NCBI GenBank assembly: GCA_027886185.1
Contig: WOAB01000011.1
Coordinates: 11,860,001-11,924,000, forward strand
DNA from: Rheum nobile
Lineage: Eukaryota; Streptophyta; Magnoliopsida; Caryophyllales; Polygonaceae
Reading direction: 5' to 3'
Length of the DNA: 64,000 nt
Positions 45,204-58,000 of the stretch are shown here, in pieces. Every line of letters begins with the position of its first letter. The first letter of the stretch is position 1. The position numbers were made by a program, and so were the translations under genes. The notes under the pieces are model-generated. The model did no database searches. It was not told the DNA's origin and worked only from the letters and a program-made list of their open reading frames with translations.

Positions 45204-46030
45204 TGTAGGAACAATGTATACTGAAAACGGGAACAATGTACGTTGAGGTGACTGTTCCCCGCAAGTCTTGATCTTCTCTTGGGAGTTGATGTAGACTTCG
45301 GCTTCTAAAGGGAACGATCAATGAAAGCTGTAACTCGGATAAGATTTGAATCATGAGAGCACTTTCCGAAATTGGAATTTCCCCCCTTACTAAAGCCTTA
45401 TGGAATCCGCAAAATCTGAAGTGAGATAAGACAAATCCTCTAGTTCCCTTAAAGGCTTATGATGAGAACTAAACTATTTTCATGTATTAGTGAAGTATGA
45501 CTTTTACTCAGATAGTGAACTAAACTATTTTCCACACAGAACGGTTACGACAATTACAAATGGTTATTAGCGGTTACCAACCATTCCAACTGCCACCAAA
45601 GGATATTCAACTACTTCATCAGTTATCAATCGGTTGAAGGCAATTACAAGGTAGTTATGACGGTGGTTACATGGCGGTTACAACACATTAGACACATGCT
45701 GAAAGATACCATGCCTCAGAGAACTTGACGTTCCTACCTAGGGAACGGCTATTCCCTTCAGGAGACGATCACTCGTTCAACCTTAACGTCGATATGCCTT
45801 AGAGACACAATAGCCTCTCAGATGCACTGTTCCCTTATGGATAACGTCACATATTCTTAGTGTTTCCCTCTAAATCTCAAGTATGCTTACATAAGTGTGT
45901 ACTCCACATCTCCTAACCCGTGATATAGCTATAAGTGAGATCTTATAGTGTCGTATGAACCCCGATCACACTAAATGGCATTGTTCCTTATATAGGAACG
46001 GTCTCTTGGATGAAACTAAAATCACCAACA
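45204..46030 (-). repeat. Copia-3 3' LTR (827 bp)
   Basis: Plus-strand start TGTAGGAACAATGTATACTG, end AAAATCACCAACA, giving TG...CA ends on both strands. It matches 50678-51544. Confidence 0.87.
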
Positions 46031-46559
46031 ATCCTCCCCCATTTTAGTGTAATCCTTGATTTATAAAATAAGCAAGTCTTCATCCTAAACTCATGCATAA
46101 ACACAAACATCGAAACGATTAAATTTATGTCTTAGTGTAGTTACACATTTCAAACACCCGAGAATCATGGCGTCCTAAGGATTGAACCTATCAACCTCTT
46201 CAGATGCATGAAGATAACACACGTACACATGAATTACTATACAATTCCATAGTCTAATTTGACTCTCTTAAATTCTTAATGGCCTTGAGTCCTTATCTAT
46301 TCTTGAGCGTTTTTAAGTCAACCCAAACTTCATGAAGTGGCCTAAGTTCATGCCCATATATAGGTAGATCCTTTTTAGGAACGCGTCCTCAATCGTGCAC
46401 CTACAATCTGCACTTTTTCAAAGGAACTATTAAGAAAGTTATTTCAACCTCTAAACTTGTAGGAACAGAGCACATACCTGGACACTATTCCTTTGTGCTC
46501 TTCAGTTTCTAGGTGTAGGCTTTCCACATTGAATTCGTTCCCAACATTAATTGGAAAGG

Positions 46560-46970
46560 AATTGGGTATCCCACCGCTAGAAAGCTTATATGGGTATTAA
46601 TCCCATCCCCTTAGCCGACTTGGAAACCAAGTCCCTAGCCAACCCCTTCGTCAAGTGATAAGCCAAGATTTGTTGTGATCTAACAAATCCACCGAAATCA
46701 CCCCATTCTTAATGAGCTCTCTTATCGCACTATGCCTCACACCCAAGTGGCATGATTTCCCATTGTATACATGTCTATATGCTTTAGCCAACGTTACAGC
46801 GCTATCACAATGGATTGATATAGGTGAAATTGGCTTTTCCCGTAATGAAATTTCATAATTCAAGTTCCTTAGCCATTCCGCTTCTTTCGAGCAGCGACTA
46901 AGGCAACAAACTCCGATTCCATGGTGGAACTCGTGATGCAAGTTTGTTTATTGGAAGCCCATGAAATGAC
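46560..46970 (-). pseudogene. pol: Copia-3 RNase H
   Basis: The minus strand reads SSTMESEFVALVAARKK, EAEWLRNLNYEISLREKPIS, ISIHCDSAVTLAKAYRHVYN and SAIRELIKNGVISVD in several frames. This is the copia RNase H and pol end. Confidence 0.7.
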
Positions 46971-47048
46971 ATCTCCACCAATAAGGAACACCCACCCACT
47001 AGTGGAAGAATGATCCTCTTAATTTGTGATCCAACTTGCATTTGAATA

Positions 47049-47960
47049 TCACTCTAACACCAAGGGTGATCCAATATAAGTAAGACAAAAGTCCATTGTT
47101 CCCTTAAGGTACTGAAGTACCCGTCGAACCGCTTGCCAATGATATCCACTAGGATTACTAGTATAGCGACTAAGCTTTCCTACTGCAAAAGCAATATCCG
47201 GCCTAGTACTTGTCATGACATACATCAAGCACCCAATAACCCTTGCATACTCAAGTTGTATAACTGATGCTCCCTTGTTAGGGAACAGTTTAACACTCGG
47301 ATTATATGGAGTTTTCAAAGGAGCATACTTATCACAATTGAATTTCTCCAACACTTTCTCAATGTAATGAGATTGTGACAATGATAAGCCCTCTATTCCC
47401 CGTCTTATCCTAATCCCTAGGATAACATCGGCCTCCCCCATGTCCTTCATGGAGAATTGTGATGACAAAAATCCCTTTGTAAGGTCTACTTGCCTTTGAT
47501 CCGTTCCAAAGATCAACATGTCATTCACGTACAAGCAAATTATTACACCGTTCCCAAAATTATCAAATTTGCTATATACATACTTGTCCGATTGATTCAG
47601 TTTGAATCCAATGGACAACACAACCTCATCAAAATTTTGATGCCATTGTTTTGGTGCTTGCTTAAGCCAATACAAGGATTTGACCAATTTGCACACCTTA
47701 TGCTCTTGTCCGGGCATAACGAACCCTTCGAGTTATTTCATATAAACTTCTTCCTCAAGGTCCCCATTAAGGAATGCTGTTTTCACATCCATTTGGTGCA
47801 TAACCAACTTGTGAATAGCAGCCAAGGCAATCAGTAGCCTAATGGTGGTAATCCTAGCAACCGGTGCATAGGTATCAAAGTAGTCAGTTCCATACTTTTG
47901 TCTAAAGCCTTGAACAACCAATCGGGCCTTAAAATTATCTATGGTTCCATCCACTTTCAT
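47049..47960 (-). pseudogene. pol: Copia-3 reverse transcriptase
   Basis: From 47960 the minus strand encodes FKARLVVQGFRQKYGTDYFD, HQMDVKTAFLNGDLEEEVYM, CKLVKSLYWLKQAPKQWHQN and LYVNDMLIFGTDQ. The catalytic YVDD box has become YVND (near 47520-47531). A stop follows EEVYMK. The RT end (TSTRPDIAFAVGKLSRYTSN) reaches 47049. Confidence 0.85.
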
Positions 47961-48127
47961 CTTCTTCTTGAAGAACTAGTTACTTCCCAATGGCTTACAT
48001 CCAAGGGGAAGATCAACCAAGAGCACGTATTGTTCCACAAGATGAAATCCATCTCATCATTTATGGCCTCCTTCCAAAAGAACGCGTCTTGACACTTCAT
48101 TGCCACATTAAACTTCTTTGGGTCATC

Positions 48128-49412
48128 CTAAATATCGTGACAATACAAGTATTGGGATCCAACTTTGTCCCTTTTTCCCTGTACCAAGTAAACAAGAAAG
48201 TTAGGGAAAAGAACGTCCCCCTTTTCACTCTTTTGGATCTCTGGTTCATTGTTCCTTGGTTGGATGTCCATGTCTATGTCTCCACTTGTATTAGGAATAA
48301 TGTCATTATCTCCATTAGTACTGGGAACAATGACTTTTTGTAAAGGTGTCAATGAAAATCGTTGTTCATCAAAGATGACATCTCTTGACTCTATAACGGA
48401 GTGAACCGAAATAGACTTGTTAGGTTCAATAACATAGAACCTATATGCCTTGGAATGTTCAGGATACCCAATAAAGATACATTCAACACCTCTTCCACCC
48501 AAAGTCTTTCGCTTGGGTTCGGGTAGTTTTACAACCGCCCTACACCCCCAAACCCGAAGATAATTCAGATTTTGCTTCGTTTGGAACCAAATCTCGTATG
48601 GGGTAGTCTTGTTCCTTTTGTTAGGAATCCTATTCAATAGGTAACAAGCCGTCAACATGGCTTCCCCCCAAAATCCGTCATTTAAACCCGAGTAGGAAAG
48701 CATGGAATTGACCATTTCCTTAAGAACTCGATTCTTCCTCTTCGACACACCATTTTGTTGTGGTGTGTAAGGAGCCGTGGTTTCATGGATTATCCCTACG
48801 GATTAGAAGTATTCTGGGTCAAAATACTCACCACATCTATCGGTGCACAATCTTTTTATCACTGTTCCCAACTGAAGTTCTACTTCAGTTTTATAGATTT
48901 TAAATTTTCCAATGGCCTCGTCCTTAGTATGCAATAGAAATACATAACAATAACGGGAATAATCATCTATGTAAGTAACAACATATTTCTTATTTTCCAA
49001 GGACGGAGAAGCATGAAAATCACATAAGTCACTATGTATCAAATCATGCACTACACTATTTCTCTGAACATCAGGGAACAATTTCTTGTTATCTTAGTAA
49101 GCATGCAAGTTCTACACCTCTCTATACTCATATCAAATGGAGGAATTAAACCATTTTAGACATATCAAGCATTCTTTTATAATGAACATGTCCTAGTCGA
49201 GCATGCCATAGAGAGGAAACGGTTTCCTCTGAGGGAACAATACCCTTTGAAGGGGTCGTTCCCACTGAGGGAACAACATGTTCAGAAGAAATGGAACCTT
49301 GACCACAATTCATGTAAGATGAATTCATTAGCTTAAACATACCATTATATAGGTAACCACGTCCTACAACTACACCATCTTTCGAAAATATATATTTATC
49401 GGCTTCAAACAC
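48128..49412 (-). pseudogene. pol: Copia-3 integrase
   Basis: The minus strand has LWHARLGHVHYKRMLDMSKM (pre-integrase zinc domain), HDLIHSDLCDFHASPSLENK, YVVTYIDDYSRYCYVFLLHT, RVLKEMVNSMLSYSGLNDGF and LRVWGCRAVVKLPEPKRKTL. Frame changes occur at about 49090-49150 and about 48790. Confidence 0.82.
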
Positions 49413-49462
49413 TTGCCAAAAGCCTAGCTTGTTTAGGATAGCACTAGAGACTAGAATTTTTC

Positions 49463-49684
49463 TTATTCTGGTACAAACAACACATTTTTTAGAATTAAAG
49501 TCTTCCCATATGAAAACTCTAACTCCACTTGGCTTTTGCCTAAGACGGGGGCAGTTGACTCGTTTCCCATATGAAGGACACGCCCATCATCTAAGGGAAC
49601 GAATGTCTTGAACATTGACTTGTCCCTACTCACATGTGTGGTAGCACATGAGTCAACCCACCATGTTATCTCATCATCCTGCAC
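49463..49684 (-). pseudogene. pol: Copia-3 protease
   Basis: The minus strand reads WWVDSCATTHVSRDKSMFKT, then VLHMGNESTAPVLGKSQVEL. The active-site triad D-S-G is D-S-C here, which should abolish aspartic protease activity. Confidence 0.8.
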
Positions 49685-49756
49685 AAAGAAGGCCTCAGAA
49701 ATATTAGGAACAAAGTCAAAACCAGGAAATGTTACTAAAGAGGGAACAATTCCATT

Positions 49757-50594
49757 CTAGGGAACCGTTCTTTTCTGACCTTGATGAGATTTCTGCCATT
49801 GGTCCTTAGAACCTTGAGCAGACTGGTTGGCAACGTTACCCTTCTTGCCCTTTCCAGCCCAACAATCTTTCTTGAGATGTCCAGGCTTCCTACAGTTCCA
49901 ACATCCATCTCCATTTAGAGAGCGCTTCTTGTTGGGACTGGTGTATGTGTTGTTGTTCGGCCTTTTCTTGCCCTTCTTGTTGTTACCCTTATGGGAACCT
50001 TCTTCCATCATGTTGATGGTGGAAGAATTGGGAGTCTCTTTCTCATTTCCTTTCTCTTGCGAACAAAGACCCTCTTCAATACGCAAGTGGCTTTCAAGTT
50101 CCACAAGGAAAATAGCTTCATTCTTGTGCTTCAACACGTGCTTGAAGTCTTTTCATGATGGAGGCAATTTGTCAATAATGCTTGACACAGAAATGGACTC
50201 GTCCATATTTATGTTGAGCAAACTGCCCTAAGATACGGAGTATCTCAATATATTGCTCCATCACCAGTCGTGAGTCAACCATTTTATATGTATTGAAGTT
50301 GCTCATACGAAACTTTACGCTTGAAGCGTCCTCAGCCATATACTTGAACTCTAGAGAGTCCCAAAGTTCCTTGGCCGATTCAACACTTTGGTACACATCA
50401 AAGAGGGAGTCAGACATACCATTTAAGATGTGGCCCCGAAAAATGTAGTCATCGTTCTCCCATTTTCTCCTTCTCCTCACGGCCTCAAGTGGTTCATCAT
50501 CAACTATCTTCGACATGGGAGTGGATAGGATGTATACCACCTTGATGGTGGTTAAGAGGAAATGCATCTTCTTTTGCCAACATCGAAAGTCCAT
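49757..50594 (-). pseudogene. gag: Copia-3 gag
   Basis: The minus strand starts MDFRCWQKKMHFLLTTIKVV (50594), followed by SVESAKELWDSLEFKYMAED (UBN2-type core). After a frame change near 50160 comes LKHKNEAIFLVELESHLRIE and the zinc knuckle CWNCRKPGHLKKDCWAGKGK (about 49850-49900). Confidence 0.82.
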
Positions 50595-50677
50595 CCCTTC
50601 GAATTTTTACAACTTTTGGAAAGTCGTTGTCATCTCACGAACAAACGTAATTGATCCAAAAACTTTCTGGTTTCGAT

Positions 50678-51544
50678 TGTAGGAACAATATATACTGAAA
50701 ACGAGAATAATGTACGATGAGGCGACTGTTCCCCGCAAGTCTTGATCTTCTCTTGGGAGTTGATGTAGACTTCGGCTTCTAAAGGGAACGATAAATGAAC
50801 GTTGTAACTCAGATAAGATTTGAATCGTGAGAACACTTTCCGAATTCAGAATTTCCCCCCTTACTAAAGCCTTAGGGAATCCGCAAAATCTGAAGTGAGA
50901 TAAGACAAAAATCCTCTAGTTTCCTTAAAGGCTTATGATGAGAACTAAACTATTTTCATGTATTAGTGGAGTATGACTTTTACTCAGATAGTGAGCTCGT
51001 GTGTTGAATCTGATGTATCAACACTATCACCGAAATGCCTTTAAGTAGGCTTTCGGGTGGTTACAAAGAACGGTTACGACAGTTACAAACGGTTATTAGC
51101 GATTACCAACCGTTCCAACTGCCACCAAAGGATATTCAACTACTTCATCAGTTATCAATCGGTTGAAGGCAATTACAAGGTAGTTATGACGGTGGTTACA
51201 TGGCGGTTACAACACATTAGACACATGCTGAAAGATACCATGCTTCAGGGAACTTGACGTTCCCGCCTAGGGAATGCTATTTCCTTCAAGAAACGATCAC
51301 TCATTCAACCTTAACGACGATCTGCCTTAGAGACACAATAACCTCTCAGATGCATTGTTCCCTTATGGATAACGTCACATATTCTTAGTGTTTCTCTCTA
51401 AATCTCAAGTATACTTACACAAGTGTGTACTCTACACCTCTTAACCCGTGATATAACTAAGTGAGATCTTATAGTGTCGTATGAACCCCGATCACACTAA
51501 ATGACAATGGAAACAGTCTCTTGATGACACTAAAATCACCGATA
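50678..51544 (-). repeat. Copia-3 5' LTR (867 bp)
   Basis: Plus-strand start TGTAGGAACAATATATACTG, end AAAATCACCGATA, followed by ATTCT. Confidence 0.87.
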
Positions 51545-51549
51545 ATTCT

Positions 51550-51811
51550 AGATCTTTCATGTAGTTTTATATCTTGTAGTTTTCATTTTCTAGATATGTT
51601 CGTTTTTTTAAGGATTGCTGCATCACTCCATCTCCGTTTCGTTTCCCTTTTCCGTGTTGGTGCTACATAGGTCTAGAATAAATGAGTAATATAGTTTTCT
51701 TGATTTTTGTTCTTTTGGACTTTGCACTAAGGATGTGTTCAAATCGGATACTATAGTGCATTGTATTGCAGGATTTAATTGCATCAAACCTCTCTCATTT
51801 GTATCCTGTAG
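51550..51811. other. Intergenic DNA upstream of the katanin exon copy
   Basis: The last ~25 bases (CTCTCATTTGTATCCTGTAG) resemble the intron end before the last katanin exon (6226-6245). The remainder shows no recognisable feature. Confidence 0.4.
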
Positions 51812-51878
51812 AAGAGGGGGTTCAGTTGCAAAACTTGCACAGAAGCTCAACCTTTTAATGACATTAGCCTGTGGATAA
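51812..51878 (+). pseudogene. Displaced copy of the last katanin p80 exon
   Basis: The 67 bases align without gaps to katanin exon 14 (6246-6312). The translation RGGSVAKLAQKLNLLMTLAC differs from RGGSVAKLAQELNLSMTSAY at four positions and ends in a stop (TAA in place of TGA) at the same codon. About 20-25 bases of the preceding intron, including the TGTAG acceptor, are also conserved. No other katanin exon was found nearby. It is a gene fragment and cannot make a protein alone. Confidence 0.85.
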
Positions 51879-52589
51879 TGGTAAGGATTGTTCTTTTTTT
51901 TTTTAGCATCATTAAGGATTGTTCTTGAACCGCTATTGATACACACTCCATATAATTGCATCTTACTACCAAAATCACCGGTCCCTAGCAAATGCCCACA
52001 TGAACCCTGAAACCTCAACAACAACACATTTCTGGCACTTCGCTCTTCAAGCAAGCCCTTTCAATGAGGTCGTTCTATTGCTGAAACTTGAGTCTCTTCG
52101 TTGCCAACATTTGTGCATTGCCTTGCTCCTATGCCGTTGCTTGTTCCTGCAACAAATATAAACATGTTAACTTTCCTTCCCAAGAGAAACAATTCATGAA
52201 CTACTAACTCCGGCTTTTCATTACTTGAATGATAAAACACATACAAGCATACCACTATTCCTGATGATGAATAAAGTAGTAAATCTGCTAGAAAACATAA
52301 TGTCTGATACTAAGAACCTGTTACCTAGTAGAAGTTGATACTGCTTGTGCTAAATTTCTGTGGCGCCCTTGTGATTTTGATTTTTTTTTGATGCAGCAGT
52401 TTGAATTCCAAGTGGTGTGCCTCTATTTTTAGAATTATCCACAAGGTACCCTATCTTGTATGTTACCATCATATTTTTCTAGGTACGAAATATATATTCA
52501 TATGCTCATTTTTTACGATTTTAGGCTGCTAGAGGATGTGAAAGTAAATAAAAATCCTTTAATCATTATGGGTTCGACTGAACAAATTG
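51879..52589. other. Intergenic DNA with unassigned coding-like stretches
   Basis: On the minus strand, segments near 52050-52150 read like a helical protein piece (EQGNAQMLATKRLKFQQ, NDLIERACLKSEVPE) after a plausible acceptor (TTTGTTGCAG), but with stops. I do not recognise a family. The rest is AT-rich without features. Confidence 0.3.
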
Positions 52590-52811
52590 TGTTGGATAAA
52601 TTAAATATTCTGCTGTAATTTATTAAAGTTACTTTTAGCAGACTCTTCTTGTAAGTTGTGCATTTGTCCAACACACTCTAGGTGTCTCTAGTATTCATTA
52701 TTATTCTTGGAACTAGAAGTAATTACTTCTCTACTACTACTCTTCTGTATTTATTCACTTCCAGATTGTAATAGATTTTACTACTGTTTTTCTTCTCTAA
52801 GAAAACTCACA
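52590..52811 (+). repeat. Copia-4 5' LTR (222 bp)
   Basis: Starts TGTTGGATAAATTAAATATT and ends AAGAAAACTCACA, followed by TGGTATCAGAGC. Bases from ATTAAAGTTAC on match 59793-59982. Confidence 0.82.
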
Positions 52812-52966
52812 TGGTATCAGAGCTCTCTGTTTTTTTTTATCCGGATTGCTTTTCTTTTCTCTTCCAGCAACCTTTATTGTTGCCTTTCAAACTGTAGCCT
52901 TCATTGCTGCACTTCTCTTCTTTCTTGTAGCCTTCATTGCTGCATAAACTTCATTCCTTATTCACC

Positions 52967-53820
52967 ATGCCTGAATCTGAAATTACCTCCTCTGGTTCTG
53001 CTCCTTCTCAAAAGACAGAGCTTGTCAACCTTGAACCAACCTACAAGTTCAATGGAAAGAACTACCTTGCTTGGTCTCAGGTTGTGAAGACATATCTCAA
53101 GGGTAAGGAGAAGTTCAAGCATCTCATCGAGCTCTCTCCAGAAAAGGGAGACACCAGTTTTTCTGCTTGGGAGGCTGCAGACTCCATGATTATGTCATGG
53201 CTATAGGAGTCAATGGATCCCTCCATTAGCCTTACATGCATTTTTCTTAGCTCATCAAAAGAGATTTGGGAGTTCATGTAGAGATCTTACTCCAAAGCCA
53301 AAGACGAAGCCCTTGTCTTTGACCTCACCATCAAAGCATATTCCACCAAGCAAGGTGATAAGCCCATAGTTGAATATGCTACTACTTTGCAAAGCATATG
53401 GCAAGAATTGGATCAATACCAGACCTTGAAAATGAAGTGTCCGGCTGATGCTGCTATCTTGAAGAAATCTATTGATAAACATAGATTTTATGTTTTCCTG
53501 GCTGGTCTACACTCTAAATTTGATCCCATTCGAGTTCAAGTGTTGAGCAAGATTGAACTTCCTTCTCTTGAAGAACTTATCTTTCTTATGAGGTCCGAAG
53601 AAAGTCGCAGGGGTGTTATGCTAGATTCAAAGGAGGATTCCAAGCCAACTGATAGCATTGCACTTGCTGCCACCTCTTGGAAAAAGGAGAATAAATCTAA
53701 AGTATGGTGTTCTTTCTGTAACAAAAAAAAGGCGCACACGAGAGAAATGTTGGAAGCTACATGGTAAACCACCCAGCTGAGAGTAGGGAAGCCAGGATCA
53801 GCCTAAGCCCCAAGCACACT
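52967..53820 (+). pseudogene. gag: Copia-4 gag
   Basis: The start MPESEITSSGSAPSQKTELV is followed by YKFNGKNYLAWSQVVKTYLK and AWEAADSMIMSWL (DUF4219/UBN2 type), a TAG, SKAKDEALVFDLTIKAYSTK, and LHSKFDPIRVQVLSKIELPS. The zinc-knuckle region is degenerate (WCSFCNKKKAHTREM). The frame changes near 53765. Confidence 0.8.
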
Positions 53821-54652
53821 TGGCTGAGAATAGCAACTCTATTTCTGGAAATCTCAGCAGCGCTGATATTGCAAAACTTCAACAACTTCTGCAGAACCTT
53901 GAGTCTTCTACTGCTGATGGTAACACTCCTTCCCAAGCCTTGAACCTTACATGTATTTCTACATGCCTTCATTTAATCAAACAACCAGCCAATACTTGTT
54001 GGATCATTGATTCGGGTGCCACAAATCACATGACCTCATCTTCTGATTCCTTTGACACCTTTGCTCCCTCCACATCTTCTAAAAAATTGTTAACTGCAAA
54101 TGGATCATTAGCAGATATTGTAGGGCATGGAAATATCTCTCTTACTTCAAAAATGAGGCTTACAAATGTGCTTTATGTGCCTACATTATCTGCTCATCTG
54201 ATTTCTGTAAAAATGATGATTCATGACCTAAATTGCCTTGTTTTGTTCACTCCTACTGGATGTGTTTTTCTGAAACAGGAATGAGGGAGGATGATTGGAC
54301 ATGCTGAAGAAAGAGATGGTCTTTACTTCCTAAATACATCAAGAATCTCACAACCTTCTGCCTTCTTGAGCACCACAAATAAAACCTCTTTATGGTTGCA
54401 CCATCATCAATTGGGACATCCATCCTTTTATGTTCTTAAACACTTGTATCCCTCTCTCTTTGAAGGGATGTCTGTCACTGATCTTCATTGTGAGATTTGT
54501 GAACAAGCAAAACATTCCCGTGTCTCTTTTCCAGTTAGTAATACAAGATGTCATTTACCTTTCCAATTATTACATTGTGATATTTGGGGGCCATCTTCTA
54601 TTGGCAATATTAGTGGGGCACGTTGTTTTTTGACCATAATTGATGATTGTAC
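53820..54652 (+). pseudogene. pol: Copia-4 protease and integrase N-part
   Basis: Protease: CWIIDSGATNHMTSSSDSFD and LTNVLYVPTLSAHLISVKMM. Integrase zinc domain: WLHHHQLGHPSFYVLKHLYP, CEICEQAKHSRVSFPV, then LHCDIWGPSSIGNISGARCF and LTIIDDCT, where the TGTAC target site of Copia-5 cuts the frame. One TGA lies at about 54284. Confidence 0.85.
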
Positions 54653-54973
54653 TGTTGAAATATAATTCAAACACTTAGTCTATTTTTTAATATGTTTTTC
54701 AGTTATATGTGAGCCTATGTTTAGGCTAGTTTATCTTATCATTTCTGTTAGCATTAGTGTCCACGATCCTAGGCAGTTGTTAGACGTGGTTAGTGGGATG
54801 GTAGTTAGTCAATTTGTTCTATGTAATGCTCGGTTGAAGCATAAGAAATTAAGTAAGGAAATCAGAACAAAAGCAGTTTCTGATATCTCTCTGGTTTTCC
54901 TCTGTTCTTCCTTCGATCTTTGCTCACAGATTTAGCCACTGTTACATTGATTTTTATCCGCAATTTGCCTACA
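54653..54973 (+). repeat. Copia-5 5' LTR (321 bp)
   Basis: Starts TGTTGAAATATAATTCAAAC and ends GCAATTTGCCTACA. Confidence 0.93.
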
Positions 54974-55061
54974 TTTGGTATCAGAGCATATCTGGGTTTC
55001 GATCCAAGGTATTGAGGGTAAGAGATTTGTGAGGTAACACTAGGAAAACACGGGAAAGAGA

Positions 55062-58000
55062 GTGTTCACAATGATGAACAATGGATCACACAACAATGGG
55101 ACATCGCAGTTACCCATTTTCAAAGGTGTGAATTATCACTTTTGGGAATTGAAGATGAAGACTCTCTTCAAATCTCATGAGTTGTGGAGCTTGGTGGAGT
55201 CAGGGTTCGTTGATGATGGTTCAGAGGAGCCACATCAGCCACTGAGAGAAAAGAGAAAGAATGATGCTAAAGCCTTATTCATGATTCAACAGGCTCTTGA
55301 TGATGAAGTATTTCCCAGAATTGCATCGGCCTCAACTTCACATGGAGCATGGACGATCTTGAGGCAGGAATACCTTGGTGATAAGAAGGTAATTACAGTC
55401 AGACTTCAGTCATTAAGAAGAGAGTTTGAAACTTCTTTAATGAAAGAAAAGGAGTCTGTGCAAGAGTATCTCTCAAGGGTCTCAAACATAGTTCATCAGA
55501 TGAGATCTTATGGAGAAAATATCACTGATGAACATGTAGTTGGCAAGGTCTTAAGGAGCCTTACTAAGCAGTATGACCATGTTGTGGCTGCAATTGAAGA
55601 GTCAAAGGATATGGAGACATACTCCTTTGAAGAACTGATGGGCTCTCTGCAAGCTCATGAAGAGAGGCTGAACAGACCTGGTGAAAAGAGAGAGGAGAAA
55701 GCTTTCATGGGAAAAGATGACTCAAGCAAGGAAAGAACTGTACAACATGGCTTCAGAGGAAGAGGTCGTGGAGGCTTCAGAGGCAGAGGTCGTGGTAGAT
55801 CAGGCCAAAGTAGTGAAGGGAGAGAATACAGTGATCAACAAAAGAGTGTGCTCAAGTGCTACTACTGCAAGAAACCAGGGCACAAGGAAGCTCAGTGTTG
55901 GAAGAAGGAGAAAGATCATGGTGAGCAAAAGCATGATCAAAAGTCCAACTTTGTTGAGCAAGAAGACAAGCTGTTCATAGCACAAGGCTCTGCAGGCTCA
56001 AGTGCTAGTGATATGTGGTATATAGATAGTGGTTGTTCAAACCACATGTCAGGAGTCAAGGCCATGTTTCAAGAGCTAGATGAAACCAAGAAGAGCACTG
56101 TAAGGCTGGGTGATGATAAGCAACTAGAGGTTGCAGGGAAAGGCACCATCTCAGTCAAGACTGAGCAAGGGAAAACAAAACTACTGCAAGAAGTTCAGTA
56201 TGTTCCTCAGTTGGCTCACAATCTGCTCAGTGTTGGTCAGCTAATGTGCTCAGGGTACTCAGTGCTGTTTGAAGATGATGTGTGCTTGATCAGAGACAGA
56301 ATGTCCAGGGAAGTGATTATGAAAGTGGCCATGGGAAAGAACAAAGTATTTCCCTCGACACTGCCTGCAAGAGGAAGCAAAGTTCTGCTTGTCAAAGGAG
56401 AAGAAAATGCAAGAGTGTGGCATTTAAGATATAGACACCTGAATGTGCAGGGTCTGAAGTTGCTAAGTGCCAAAGAAATGGTGAATGGTCTTCCCAAGAT
56501 AGGAGAACTAGAGCTGTGTGAAGGCTGCATATATGGGAACCAGTCTAAAGGGTCATTTCCAATAGGAAAAGCATGAAGAGCAAGTGATTGCCTTGAGCTC
56601 CTTCATGCTAACTTGTGTGGTCCAATGCAGACAGAATCATTGGGAGGAAGTAGATACTTTCTACTCATCACAGATGACTTCAGCAGAATGAGCTGGGTCT
56701 ACTTTCAAAAGGCCAAGTCAGAAGCCTTCGAGAACTTCAAGAAGTTCAAAGCTTTGGTGGAAAAGCAAAGTGGAAAGCAAGTGAAGGCATTAAGGACTGA
56801 TAGAGGAGGTGAGTTCATGTCAAAGGAATTCACTGACTTCTGTGATGAGCATGGCATAAGGAGAGATCTGACTGCACCCTACACTCCAGAGCAAAATGGA
56901 GTCGTTGAGAGGAAGAATAGGACTGTAGTGGAGATGGCTAGGAGCATGCTTAAGGCAAAAGATGTTCCTAATGAGCTGTGGAGTGAAGCAGTGGCTACAT
57001 CAGTGTATATTATGAACATCTCCCCTACTAAAGCAGTCCTAAACAAGACACCTTTTGAAGTATGGAGAGGAAAGCAACCAAGTGTGAATCACTTGAGAAT
57101 CTTTAGTTGCACAGCTTACACCTTGATCAACTTGAGAAGCAAGCTTGATGAGAAGTCTGAGAAGGTGGTCTTCATTGGATATTCAGCACAATCTAAGGCT
57201 TATAGACTGTTTAATCCAAGCACTGGTAAGGTGATAATCAGCAGAAATGTTGTGTTCAATGAGGATGGAGCTTGGAATTGGAAAGGGAAAGAAACCAGTG
57301 GAGATGAGAGGGCTGTCACAGTAGAGAATGATGATGAAGTGTTTCAGCCAACAACTCAGAATGCAAGCTCCTACAGCTCACCAAGCATATCAGTGACTAG
57401 TCAAAATATGACTCAAGCTTCTCCTAGCTTATCAAACAGTACTTCCAGTTCATCAAGCAGCTCAGGTGGTTCAAGTAGTGCTTCACCACCAAGAAGGATG
57501 AGATCTCTGAAGGAGATATATGAGAGTTGTGACTTTGTTCTAGTTGCTACTGAACCTGTAAGCTTTGATGAGGCTGAATCAAAGGCAGAATGGCAAGCTG
57601 CAATGAAGGAAGAGATGAATGCCATTGTAAGAAACAGAACCTGGGCGCTGGTTGATCTTCCTGATGAGAAGAATGTGATTGGCCTGAAGTGTGTGTTCAG
57701 GACAAAATACAACACTGATGACAGTATACAGAAGCACAAGGCAAGGCTAGTGGCTAAGGGGTATGCACAACAGGAAGGCCTAGATTATGAGGAAACATTC
57801 TCACCAGTTGCAAGGTTTGAAACTGTGAGAATAGTCCTGGCATTGGCTGCTCAACAAGGTTTGCCTGTGTTTCAATTTGATGTCAAATCTGCTTTTCTGA
57901 ATGGAGAGTTGCAAGAGGAAGTATTTGTTGAGCAACCTCAAGGCTTTGTCAAGGCAGGAGAAGAATACAAAGTCTATAAGCTGCACAATGCACTTTATGG

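Larger units (their letters stand above)
45204..51544 (-). mobile_element. Copia-3: Ty1/copia element, Tork-like
   Basis: Minus orientation. LTRs 45204-46030 (3') and 50678-51544 (5') are flanked by ATTCT (45199-45203, 51545-51549). On the minus strand a purine tract (GGGGGAGGAT) precedes the 3' LTR. Gag, protease, integrase, RT and RNase H are all present but frame-broken. The LTRs differ by many substitutions and several indels, so this is an older insertion. Confidence 0.88.
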
